From: Arthrobacter sp. CDRTa11
GTDB lineage: Bacteria > Actinomycetota > Actinomycetes > Actinomycetales > Micrococcaceae
NCBI RefSeq assembly: GCF_026427775.1
Contig: NZ_CP044532.1
Coordinates: forward strand, 558,001-622,000
Reading direction: 5' to 3'
DNA length: 64,000 nt
Below, one piece after another: positions 51,280 to 58,940 of the stretch. The notes under the pieces are model-generated. The model worked only from the letters and a program-made list of their open reading frames with translations, did not search any database and was not told the origin of the DNA. Each line of letters starts with the position of its first letter. Positions within the stretch are counted from its first letter, which is position 1. The position numbers and the translations under genes are program-made.

Positions 51280-51506
51280 AGCCGACGCGCGTGACCAACT
51301 CCATCCGCCGTCTGCGGTTCGAGCGCGGCGAAATGACTCAGGCCGAGCTTGCCGAGCGGGTGGGCGTGACCCGACAGACCGTCATCGCCATCGAGCAGGG
51401 CCGGTACTCACCTTCCCTGGAGATGGCCTTCCAGATAGCCCACGTCCTCAGCGTTCCGCTGGAGGACGTGTTCCAGTACCTGCACCATGAGGGAGACGCA
51501 TCATGA
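51273..51506 (+). CDS. XRE-family HTH regulator (short)
   Basis: 77 aa from GTG 51273 (GTG 51276 possible). One helix-turn-helix domain occupying nearly the whole protein: IRRLRFERGEMTQAELAERVGVTRQTVIAIEQGRYSPS, the usual Gln/Thr-containing recognition helix. It is nested between a membrane protein and an oxidoreductase with overlapping ends, a layout common for small redox- or stress-sensing operons. Confidence 0.88.
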   Translation: MVKPTRVTNSIRRLRFERGEMTQAELAERVGVTRQTVIAIEQGRYSPSLEMAFQIAHVLSVPLEDVFQYLHHEGDAS

Positions 51507-52474
51507 AAGCTATCGTGCAGGACATCTACGGATCCGCGGACGTGCTCACGCTTCGCGACATCGACAAACCCACGGCAGGCGACGGTGAGGTCCTCATTCG
51601 GGTCCGTGCCGCCGGCGTCGACCAGGGGGTGTGGCACCTCATGACCGGACTGCCATACCTGGTCAGGGTGTTTGGGTACGGCCTCAAAAAGCCCAAGGTC
51701 CCTGTCCGGGGGCGGGATGTGGCAGGTGTGGTGGAGGCTGTAGGAACCGGCGTGACCCGCTTCCAGCCCGGTGATGAGGTCTTCGGCACCTGCGAGGGAT
51801 CATTCGCCGAGTACGCCACCGCCAAGGAGGGCAGGCTGGCACTTAAGCCGGCCAATCTCACCTTTGAGCAGGCTGCAGCCGTGCCCATTTCCGGGGGCAC
51901 CGCCCTGCAGGCGGTACGCGATGCCGGGCAGGTGACACCGGGTCAAATCGTGCTGGTGATCGGTGCGGCAGGCGGTGTTGGTTCCTTTGCGGTTCAGCTG
52001 GCCAAGGTCTTCGGTGCCGAGGTCACCGGCGTCTGCAGCGGTGGCAAGGCGGACCTGGTCCGCTCGCTGGGTGCTGACCAGGTCGTCGACTATACACGGG
52101 AGGATTTCGCTGCCGCAGGGCAACGCTATGACGTCATCATCGATACCGCCGGCAACAGGCCCCTGTCAGTGCTGCGGCAAACACTCGCCCCCGAGGGAAC
52201 CCTGGTGATTGTGGGCGGTGAAGGCGGCGGTCAGCTGACCGGAGGGTTTGAGCGGTCCCTGGGCGCTGCGCTGCTCACGCCGTTCGTGGGCCAGAAGCTC
52301 AAAGGGCTGGTGGCAGGGGAGAACCATCAGGACCTTCAGTACCTGGCGTCACTGATTGAGGCAGGCACGGTGAGGCCTGCCATCGATACTGTCTACCCAC
52401 TTGCTGAAGCGGCGGCTGCCATTGACTATGTGCACGAGGGCAGGGCCCGGGGAAAGGTTGTGGTCAGCGTCTGA
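51503..52474 (+). CDS. NAD(P)-dependent alcohol dehydrogenase / quinone oxidoreductase-like
   Basis: 323 aa. MDR superfamily: GroES-like N-terminal domain (about 1-125; VRAAGVDQGVWH, FGTCEGSFAEY) and Rossmann domain with VIGAAGGVGSFAVQLAKVFGA. The zinc-binding cysteines of true alcohol dehydrogenases are not evident, so it is quinone-oxidoreductase-like. Start overlaps the XRE stop. Probably regulated by that XRE protein. Confidence 0.88.
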   Translation: MKAIVQDIYGSADVLTLRDIDKPTAGDGEVLIRVRAAGVDQGVWHLMTGLPYLVRVFGYGLKKPKVPVRGRDVAGVVEAVGTGVTRFQPGDEVFGTCEGSFAEYATAKEGRLALKPANLTFEQAAAVPISGGTALQAVRDAGQVTPGQIVLVIGAAGGVGSFAVQLAKVFGAEVTGVCSGGKADLVRSLGADQVVDYTREDFAAAGQRYDVIIDTAGNRPLSVLRQTLAPEGTLVIVGGEGGGQLTGGFERSLGAALLTPFVGQKLKGLVAGENHQDLQYLASLIEAGTVRPAIDTVYPLAEAAAAIDYVHEGRARGKVVVSV

Positions 52475-52533
52475 ACCCGTTGGCTGGTCCCTTCTTGGAC
52501 AGGGTATTGCCGTGATGCACAAACGGTTGATTG

Positions 52534-52562
52534 TTGACTGTTTACACTATTCAGCCTAAAGT
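52534..52562 (+). promoter_or_regulatory. Promoter of the GntR gene
   Basis: TTGACT (52534-52539), 17-base spacer, TAAAGT (52557-52562), about 56 bp upstream of the GntR start. A good vegetative-type promoter; the TGTTTACACT in its spacer could overlap an operator. Confidence 0.65.
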
Positions 52563-52617
52563 GGCTGGCAGTCAGGTGTCAGCGTCGACTGAGTCAGAAG
52601 AGTAAGGGGCAGCGGAC

Positions 52618-53388
52618 GTGGTATCCCAAATGAAAGCGGCCGTGGCCGGCGTCGGAAATATGGGCGCCAGCATGCAGCACAAAAGCCTTCTTTCAGAAGG
52701 AGGTTCGCGCCTGAGCCCCGGCAGCGGCGCCATCAAGCTCCAATCAAAAGTGACAGCAGACCTCATTGCCGAGTATCTGCGTGAGCGGATCCTGGACGGG
52801 ACCTTCGCGCCGTCCACGAACATCAACGAAGTGCAACTGGCCGCCCACCTCAACATCAGCCGCGGGCCGCTGCGCGAAGCCGTCCAACGGCTGGTGCAGG
52901 AGGGACTCCTTGTCAGCACCCGCAACTACGGCACCTCCGTTGTTGACCTGGGCCCCGAAGACATCGAGGACATCTATAAGGCGCGGGTTGCGATCGAGCT
53001 TGAGGCAGGCCGGCTGGTCCTCCAGCACGACACTGCCGGGCTGGCCATCGAGCTGAACGTCATCCTGGAACGCATGCACCACGCTTTGGAGGAGGACAGG
53101 TGGCAGGACGTGGCCACCGCGGACCTGACATTCCACCAAACCATCGTGCGGGCCACCCTCAGCCCCCGGCTGGACAGGATGTTTTCCACCCTGGCAGCCG
53201 AGACCCTGCTGTGCGTCCGGCAGTTCCGCCACATCCACCAACGCAAGGAAATCGTCCTGGAACAGCACCGCCGTCTCCAGGAACTTATCCAGGCACGGGA
53301 TGAAACCGGCTATCTCACCGAAATCGAATGGCACCTCAAGAAGTCGGTCCCCATGTTGGAAGCAGCCCGAAACCAACCCAGCTCCTGA
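52618..53388 (+). CDS. GntR-family (FadR/FCD type) transcriptional regulator
   Basis: 256 aa from GTG 52618 (AAGGGG upstream; the ATG at 52630 is possible). The winged HTH (about 45-108) has IAEYLRERILDGTFAPST and the classic LNISRGPLREAVQRLVQEGLL. FCD effector domain follows with helical bundle (DIEDIYKARVAIELEAGRLV, FHQTIVRATLSPRLDRMF) containing likely metal/ligand-binding His. Probably regulates gabD, 142 bp downstream in the same orientation. Confidence 0.9.
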   Translation: MVSQMKAAVAGVGNMGASMQHKSLLSEGGSRLSPGSGAIKLQSKVTADLIAEYLRERILDGTFAPSTNINEVQLAAHLNISRGPLREAVQRLVQEGLLVSTRNYGTSVVDLGPEDIEDIYKARVAIELEAGRLVLQHDTAGLAIELNVILERMHHALEEDRWQDVATADLTFHQTIVRATLSPRLDRMFSTLAAETLLCVRQFRHIHQRKEIVLEQHRRLQELIQARDETGYLTEIEWHLKKSVPMLEAARNQPSS

Positions 53389-53530
53389 TCCCAGCCCCCA
53401 CGCTTGGCCACGGGCGCGCTCCCAGCCACCGCATGTTGATGGCCCCCTCCGACCGTCCGAACCGCCCCACCGCCCGAACCACCGTATTTGCCGCCGCTAT
53501 TGAGCAAGTCATTACCGAAAGAGAGAACCA

Positions 53531-55018
53531 ATGAGCCTCATTTCACCAGTCACTACGCCGCTGATTGCGGCGGACCCGGACAGCGTCCGCCACGCGGATG
53601 CCGTCATCAAGTCCATCAACCTTCCGGGCCAGGGAATCGCAGTCCAGGATCCTGCCACGGCTGAGACCATCGCCCATGTACCTGACGCTGACGTTGAGGC
53701 TGCACTGGAAGCTGTGGGAAAGGCCGATGAAGCCGGAGCTGCCTGGGCCAAGACCAGCCTTCGTCAGCGCGCGGATGTGCTGCACGCCTGGTACAACATG
53801 CTTGTTGCCCACACCGAGGATCTCGCGCACCTGATTTCGCGCGAAATGGGCAAGCCGCTCGCGGAGGCCCGCGGCGAGGTCAAATACGGTACCGACTTCG
53901 TCCGCTGGTACGCCGAAGAGGCTGTGCGCCCTGCCGGAAACTTCCGGGACACGCCCGACGGCGGGGCGAGCCTTCTGACGCGCCGTTCCCCCGTTGGTCT
54001 GGCGGTGCTGATTACGCCCTGGAACTTCCCCCTGGCCATGGCCACCCGAAAGATCGCGCCGGCGCTGGCAGCAGGATGCCCCGTGGTCATCAAGCCTGCC
54101 ACCCTAACCCCCCTGACAACGTACTTCGCCGTCCAGCTCGCCATCGAGGCAGGGGTGCCTGAAGACCTGGTCCAGGTCATCACCACCTCCAAGTCCGGGG
54201 CCTTCAGCGAAGCTGTCCTGCTTGACCCGAGGGTCCGGAAGGTTTCCTTCACCGGCTCAACGCCGGTGGGCCGCCAACTCCTGCAGCTGGCCTCCAGGAA
54301 CGTGCTCCGCAGTTCCATGGAGCTCGGCGGCAACGCCCCGCTCCTGGTCTTCAACGACGCCGATCTTCAGCGCGCCGTGGAGGGAACGTTTGCCGCCAAG
54401 CTGCGCAACGGCGGACAGTCCTGCATCGGAGCCAACCGGATCTACGTCCAGGACGGGATCGCCGATGACTTCGTCGCGGCACTCACCGAACGCTTCGCCC
54501 AGGTCACGGTGGGAAGCGGCCTTGGAAAGCAGACCGGACTCGGTGCCCTGATCGATGACCGTGCGGTGGCTCAAATGCAGGCGTACACCGACAACGCCGT
54601 CAACCTGGGCGCCAGCCTGCTGACCGGCGGCCACGGTTACGACTCGGCCGGCAACTTCTTCGCCCCCACCGTGCTGGACCGGGTCACGGAAGATTCCGAT
54701 GTTGCCCGGTCCGAGATCTTCGGCCCCATCGCCGCCATCCAGCGCTTCAGCACCGAAGCCGAAGCCATCAGCCGGGCCAACGCCACGGAATTCGGCCTCG
54801 CCGGCTATGTCTTCACCGAGAACCTGGACCGCGCCCTTAATGTCGCCGATCGTCTCGAGACCGGCATCGTGGGAATCAACCAGGGCGTGCCGTCCAACGC
54901 CGGCGCCCCCTTCGGAGGCATCAAGCAGTCAGGCCTCGGCCGCGAAGGAAGTGCCGAAGGCCTGGAAGAATACGAAAACATCCGCTTCTACAACGTCGCC
55001 CGCCGCGACACCGCCTAA
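53531..55018 (+). CDS. gabD: Succinate-semialdehyde dehydrogenase
   Basis: 495 aa, NAD(P)-dependent aldehyde dehydrogenase of the GabD group. LELGGNAPLLV carries Glu264 and NGGQSCIGANRIYV carries nucleophile Cys298; VGLAVLITPWNFPLAMATRKIAPALAAG is split across the cofactor domain, and GVPSNAGAPFGGIKQSG is a GabD-like C-terminal segment. Oxidises succinate semialdehyde to succinate in GABA or related catabolism. The preceding GntR gene is a probable regulator. ATG has a GAGAG-type site (weak). A strong hairpin follows. Confidence 0.88.
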   Translation: MSLISPVTTPLIAADPDSVRHADAVIKSINLPGQGIAVQDPATAETIAHVPDADVEAALEAVGKADEAGAAWAKTSLRQRADVLHAWYNMLVAHTEDLAHLISREMGKPLAEARGEVKYGTDFVRWYAEEAVRPAGNFRDTPDGGASLLTRRSPVGLAVLITPWNFPLAMATRKIAPALAAGCPVVIKPATLTPLTTYFAVQLAIEAGVPEDLVQVITTSKSGAFSEAVLLDPRVRKVSFTGSTPVGRQLLQLASRNVLRSSMELGGNAPLLVFNDADLQRAVEGTFAAKLRNGGQSCIGANRIYVQDGIADDFVAALTERFAQVTVGSGLGKQTGLGALIDDRAVAQMQAYTDNAVNLGASLLTGGHGYDSAGNFFAPTVLDRVTEDSDVARSEIFGPIAAIQRFSTEAEAISRANATEFGLAGYVFTENLDRALNVADRLETGIVGINQGVPSNAGAPFGGIKQSGLGREGSAEGLEEYENIRFYNVARRDTA

Positions 55019-55046
55019 GAACCACCCACACAACAGAACCACCCGT

Positions 55047-55121
55047 ACGACGGCGGCGCCCCCGCCGCTGCCACGGCACCCACCTCGGTCCATGGCAGCG
55101 GAGGGATGGCGCCGCCGTCGT
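55047..55121. terminator. Large stem-loop after gabD
   Basis: 14-bp perfect outer stem (55047-55060 with 55108-55121) and an inner CCGCTGCCA/TGGCAGCGG stem, giving a long cruciform. Only CCGTTT follows, so termination may be rho-assisted; position after gabD supports the terminator reading. Confidence 0.6.
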
Positions 55122-55194
55122 CCGTTTAAGCTGCCGTCGGAGTTTGAAAAACGGTAGAGCCAATGACGGCTTTGATCGGTAATAGCATGGGCGG

Positions 55195-55701
55195 ATGATG
55201 ACCATCGTTTCCGCAGACCTGGCCGACGGGGAGACCGGGCGGCGCCTCGGTGGGCTGCTGCAGTCCTACCACCGGCAAACCGAGCTGGAGAAGGCGGCCA
55301 ACGGGGTTGGATTGCTGACCGGAGACGGCCTTCTGCCGCGGAAGTACCAGGAGGAGATCGATTGCCCTGCGGAGGCGTTTGCGTGGTCGCGGGTCTTCAT
55401 TGCCCAGCAGGATGTCCGGCCTGTTGGCATGGTGGTCCTCACTCCTTCGGGCGGTGCGGCCAGCGAGGTGAAGAGGCTTTGGGTTGAGCCGTCGGTTCGC
55501 GGTGCCGGAGTGGGATCGGCACTGCTGAACGAGGCCATCCTCGCCGCCCAGGCAGACAACGCTGAAGCGGTGCGCCTCACCGTCTGGGAATGGCGTGAAC
55601 CCGCCGTGCGATCCTATCTCCGCCTCGGCTTCCGGATGGTTCCGTCCTGGGAAGAGCGTATGGCCCTGCAATGCATGGAGCTGCGGCTGCCCGCCGGCTG
55701 A
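55195..55701 (+). CDS. GNAT family N-acetyltransferase
   Basis: 168 aa (or 167 from the ATG at 55198). GNAT fold: acetyl-CoA loop VEPSVRGAGVGSALLNEAI, then DNAEAVRLTVWEWREPAVRSYLRLGFRM, the classic motif B. The N-terminal RLGGLLQSYHRQTELEKA helps bind substrate, which is unknown. Its stop lies 3 bp from the stop of the convergent phosphotransferase. Confidence 0.88.
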   Translation: MMTIVSADLADGETGRRLGGLLQSYHRQTELEKAANGVGLLTGDGLLPRKYQEEIDCPAEAFAWSRVFIAQQDVRPVGMVVLTPSGGAASEVKRLWVEPSVRGAGVGSALLNEAILAAQADNAEAVRLTVWEWREPAVRSYLRLGFRMVPSWEERMALQCMELRLPAG

Positions 55702-55704
55702 CTT

Positions 55705-56643
55705 CTACAGCTGCAGCCGCTCCCGGAGCCATCGGATGACCGCTTCGCCTTGCCGCCGCTGAAAAGCGCGGAGAGTGGGGAGCCCGGGCGGCGGAGGTTG
55801 CCGGGCGGCGTCCATGAGGTATGCAGCCAGGCCGGCGAGGACCCGGTTGATGCTGTCAGCGTCGCTGGAGGCAAAGGCGGCGTGGGACCGGAGCGCAGTA
55901 TCGGCGTCGTAAGCGGGATCGAACACGCGCACGTTGATCAGGACCGTCAGCGCGTCCATCCAGGCCGAGCCGATGGATGCCCAGGGCCAGTCCACCAGGA
56001 CTGCGCCCTTCGCGGTGATCAGGACATTGTCGGCGCGGACGTCAGTGTGCACCAGGGATCTGCCGGCCAGGTCCCTCAGCCCGGACTCCGCCAGCTCCTC
56101 CAGGATGTCCAAGTTCCCGAGGATCCAGGGATCGCAGCCTTCCGGGTTGTCCGATCTGAGCCGGCCCCAGCCACGGAATGCTTCATCCAGCTCTTCCTCA
56201 AGCCTGGGCAGGTGTTCCAGTTCAGGCGGGACTGGTGCCCGGGCAATGTCCACCAGGGCATCAAGGACAAGGAGCACGTCCTGAGTTTGCCACGGGACCT
56301 GCGGGTGCCGGCCTTCCACGTCGCTGAGGACCAGCGCAACCCAGTCGCCGTCGTCAAAGGTCCCGATCAGTGACGGAGCAGGCAGGCCCTCCGGCAGCCC
56401 GGCCGCAACCTTGGCTTCCTTGCGATGGATCACCGGCGACTGCTCGTTCAGCTGGCGGCCCACTGCTTTCACAAACGCCCTGCCGCCTGCCGCTGTGCGG
56501 ACCCTGTCCGCGGTGCCCGGAGAGAACCCTCCCAGCTGGCCCAATGCCTCCACCACCGGTGAGCCAAGAATTTCTTCAATTCCTGCCCGCACCCGGACAG
56601 GCAGATCCGTCCAGCTGATGCGTGGGCTCCATTCCGGTTGCAT
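55705..56643 (-). CDS. Aminoglycoside-phosphotransferase-like kinase (APH fold)
   Basis: 312 aa from ATG 56643. APH/ChoK fold: Brenner motif LVHTDVRADNVLI (catalytic Asp, metal-binding Asn) and LVDWPWASIGSAWMDALTVLI (DFG-like DW). The HPQVPWQTQDVLLVLDAL segment is of the hinge region. Substrate is unknown; many relatives phosphorylate small metabolites rather than antibiotics, so resistance should not be inferred. Confidence 0.85.
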   Translation of the reverse strand: MQPEWSPRISWTDLPVRVRAGIEEILGSPVVEALGQLGGFSPGTADRVRTAAGGRAFVKAVGRQLNEQSPVIHRKEAKVAAGLPEGLPAPSLIGTFDDGDWVALVLSDVEGRHPQVPWQTQDVLLVLDALVDIARAPVPPELEHLPRLEEELDEAFRGWGRLRSDNPEGCDPWILGNLDILEELAESGLRDLAGRSLVHTDVRADNVLITAKGAVLVDWPWASIGSAWMDALTVLINVRVFDPAYDADTALRSHAAFASSDADSINRVLAGLAAYLMDAARQPPPPGLPTLRAFQRRQGEAVIRWLRERLQL

Positions 56644-56834
56644 GGGAACATTATTTCCTCGCGGCGGAGGAAGTCCTATTCGCTGACGCTGCCGGGGTCG
56701 GACGTATCGCGTGGTGGTGGCTTCCCTGAACCCCAGCCGCCGCAGCATCGAAGAAGGATATTGACGAGGATGGCGGGCAGGAGTGTAATCGAAGGAAGAT
56801 GCAGCCCTTTCGTGGGCGTTGTTTTGGAGGCACC

Positions 56835-57737
56835 GTGCCTGCCCATGTGCACGCGGTAGAAGGTTACGCAGCGGTCCGTGGCGGCCGCACCTGGTACTCG
56901 GTTGTCGGTGAAGGCACAGCGGTCCCGCTGGTTACCGTTCACGGCGGCCCCGGCGGCACGCATGACTATCTGGAACCGCTGGAAGCTTTGGCGGACGAGC
57001 GGGCCGTTGTGTTTTATGACCAACTGGGTGCCGGCAAATCGGATGCGCCGGAGGATATCAGCCTCTGGACCAACGACCGGATGGTCGAGGAACTGGGCCA
57101 AGTCCTCGATACTCTCGCATTCTCGCGGGTCCACCTGCTGGGCCAGTCCTGGGGGACGATCATCGCGGCAGAGTACGCGCTGCGTTCGCCGGGACGATTG
57201 GCTGGCCTGGTTTTGTCGGATCCCTGCCTCAGCATGCCGCTCTTCGCCGCCGCCACAGCTGCCCTTCGTGCAACGCTGCCAACCGACGTGCAGGAGGTGC
57301 TGGACCGGCATGAGGCGGCCGGCACCATGGACTCCGAGGAGTATGAGCAAGCGGCGATGGAGTTCTATAGCCGCTTCGTTTGCCGCTTGAATCCCTGGCC
57401 CGATGCGCTGATGCGCTCGTTCGGCCAGCTGAACCAGTCAATCTATGAGCGGATGCAGGGTCCGAACGAGTTCATCATTTCGGGCATCCACAAGGACTAC
57501 GACATCACGGACCGCCTCGGCTCCGTGGCCGTGCCGACGCTGTTCATCTGCGGCCGATACGGTGAAACACGGCCTGAGGAGACGGAGTTCTACCGGAGCC
57601 TTGTGCCGGGAGCCGAGCTGGTCATCTTTGAGGAGAGCAGCCATCTTCCGCACCTTGAGGAACGGGAGCGTTACCTGGAAGTCCTGCGTGACTTCCTGCA
57701 CCGCTTCGACCGGGCAACGTCCGAAGGAAAGCCCTGA
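56835..57737 (+). CDS. Proline iminopeptidase-like alpha/beta hydrolase
   Basis: 300 aa from GTG 56835, which has GGAGG 4 bases upstream; ATG 56799 has poorer spacing. Peptidase S33 family: oxyanion HGGPGG near residue 40, nucleophile in LLGQSWGTIIAAEY, and terminal SSHLPHLEERERYL with the catalytic His. Family members remove N-terminal proline residues; assignment to a particular peptidase activity is tentative. Confidence 0.85.
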   Translation: MPAHVHAVEGYAAVRGGRTWYSVVGEGTAVPLVTVHGGPGGTHDYLEPLEALADERAVVFYDQLGAGKSDAPEDISLWTNDRMVEELGQVLDTLAFSRVHLLGQSWGTIIAAEYALRSPGRLAGLVLSDPCLSMPLFAAATAALRATLPTDVQEVLDRHEAAGTMDSEEYEQAAMEFYSRFVCRLNPWPDALMRSFGQLNQSIYERMQGPNEFIISGIHKDYDITDRLGSVAVPTLFICGRYGETRPEETEFYRSLVPGAELVIFEESSHLPHLEERERYLEVLRDFLHRFDRATSEGKP

Positions 57738-57786
57738 CCACCGCTCGGCGTCCTGCTCAGAATTAGGTATCGGCACCGGCCCAAGG

Positions 57787-57806
57787 GCGTCTGGCATTCC
57801 GGACAG
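57787..57806. promoter_or_regulatory. HutR-type operator O1
   Basis: GCGTCTGG-CATT-CCGGACAG: an 8-4-8 inverted repeat with 6 of 8 arm positions matching, 104 bp upstream of the IclR gene. Matches O2 and O3; consensus CTGTCCGGNATNCCGGACAG. Confidence 0.65.
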
Positions 57807-57851
57807 CGATGTATTCTGATGGCCCGGAGGGCGTAGAAACCGGGCCAAAAT

Positions 57852-57871
57852 TAGTACGGTATCCCGGACAT
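57852..57871. promoter_or_regulatory. HutR-type operator O2
   Basis: TAGTACGG-TATC-CCGGACAT, same 8-4-8 spacing; right arm strong, left arm weaker. It lies 38 bp before the IclR start, so it is well placed for autoregulation. Confidence 0.55.
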
Positions 57872-57909
57872 CCGCTGGCAGCCTTTGAGGAAAAATTTTG
57901 GAGGACAGA

Positions 57910-58719
57910 ATGGCAGGTGCTATAACCATGGCCGAATCGAGGGTGACATCCAAAGTCCCGGCTGCCGAGAATACTTTGCGCATCCTCAAACTGCTGGCGT
58001 CCAAGCGGGGGCCCATGGCGGCGTCGAGCATTGCCACCGCTCTGGGACTGCCGCGTTCCAGCGTTTACCACCTCCTGGGGGTGATGGAGGCGAACGGGTT
58101 TGTGCTGCACCTGCACGAGGAGCAGCGCTATGGACTGGGCATCAGTGCCTTCGAACTGAGTTCCGCCTACTCCCGGCAGGAGCCGCTGTCCCGGCTGGGC
58201 CGGCCGTTGCTGGCGTCCCTGGTGGACGTGATCGGCGAGAGCGCGCACCTGGCGGTGCTGCATGGCCGGGACGTGCTCTACATCGTGGAGGAGCGCGCCA
58301 AGAACCGCCCGTCCCTGGTGACCGACGTCGGGGTCCGGCTGCCCAGCCACCTGACCGCCAGCGGCCGGGCCATCCTTGCCGCGCTGCCCAAGTCGCAGGT
58401 GCGGGCGCTATACCCGAACGCCGCCGCCTTCACCTCCCGGCATGAGGTGGAGGGCGCCATCATGAAGTACTCGGCGCTGTCCTCGCACCTGGACCAGGTC
58501 CGGCAGCGCGGGTATGCAACAGAGCACGGTGAGGTGACGCCCGGCTTTGGCTCCATTGCCGCCGCGGTGACGGACCACGTGGGATGGCCGACGGCGGCAG
58601 TGGCGGTGACGTTTCTGGAGGACAAACTGCCCGCTGACCAGTGGCCGGCGCTCGCAGCCAGGGTGCAGAAGGTGGCCGACGAGCTCTCGGTCCGGATCCA
58701 CGGCCGCCCCGCCAAATAG
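57910..58719 (+). CDS. IclR-family regulator of histidine utilisation
   Basis: 269 aa from ATG 57910 (GGAGG 6 bases upstream; TTG 57898 less likely). N-terminal winged HTH (about 15-80: AENTLRILKLLASKRGPMAASSIATALGLPRSSVYHLL, whose motifs are typical of IclR), effector-binding domain after residue 90 (HLAVLHGRDVLYIVEER, SHLTASGRAILAALP). Lies directly upstream of hutU-hutH. Three matching operators (two before its own gene, one before hutU) suggest it controls both; the inducer is probably urocanate or another histidine metabolite (inference). Confidence 0.9.
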   Translation: MAGAITMAESRVTSKVPAAENTLRILKLLASKRGPMAASSIATALGLPRSSVYHLLGVMEANGFVLHLHEEQRYGLGISAFELSSAYSRQEPLSRLGRPLLASLVDVIGESAHLAVLHGRDVLYIVEERAKNRPSLVTDVGVRLPSHLTASGRAILAALPKSQVRALYPNAAAFTSRHEVEGAIMKYSALSSHLDQVRQRGYATEHGEVTPGFGSIAAAVTDHVGWPTAAVAVTFLEDKLPADQWPALAARVQKVADELSVRIHGRPAK

Positions 58720-58746
58720 GCCTGCGCCACCAAGTACCCCTGCCCA

Positions 58747-58813
58747 CCCAACTGACTCGCACTTAACGTCGTGAAACACGCGTTTGACGACGTTATATGC
58801 GAGTCAGATGGGG
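58747..58813. repeat. Long palindrome, copy 2 of interspersed repeat
   Basis: Arms CTGACTCGCACTTAACGTCG (58752-58771) and 58788-58807 match at 18 of 20 positions; the centre is AAACaCGCGTTT. It shares the CCCAACTG/TTAACGTCG layout with the element at 385-450. It lies between the IclR gene and O3 of hutU. Confidence 0.75.
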
Positions 58814-58823
58814 GTATGCGGGT

Positions 58824-58843
58824 CTGTCTGGAATACCGGACAG
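58824..58843. promoter_or_regulatory. HutR-type operator O3
   Basis: CTGTCTGG-AATA-CCGGACAG, 8-4-8 inverted repeat with one mismatch, 96 bp upstream of the hutU start. It is the best of the three sites. Confidence 0.7.
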
Positions 58844-58874
58844 CACCCACTGGAAAGCCCTGTTTGCGGCGCCG

Positions 58875-58940
58875 ATGAGGGGCTTTAGTAGATACAGAAG
58901 CACTATTACGAACCGCACAAGCAACGAAGGAGCCCCTCAT
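58875..58940 (+). promoter_or_regulatory. Leader hairpin sequestering the hutU start
   Basis: ATGAGGGGCT (58875-58884) is exactly complementary to AGCCCCTCAT (58931-58940), which covers the end of the Shine-Dalgarno GAAGGAG and the first two bases of the AUG. Two G-U pairs may extend it. In RNA beginning upstream of 58875 it would reduce hutU translation unless opened. Loop of 46 bases. Confidence 0.55.

Noticed and set aside
55705..56643. Aminoglycoside resistance gene
   Set aside because: Shares only the general APH kinase fold; substrate-specific residues cannot be recognised and many relatives act on metabolites.
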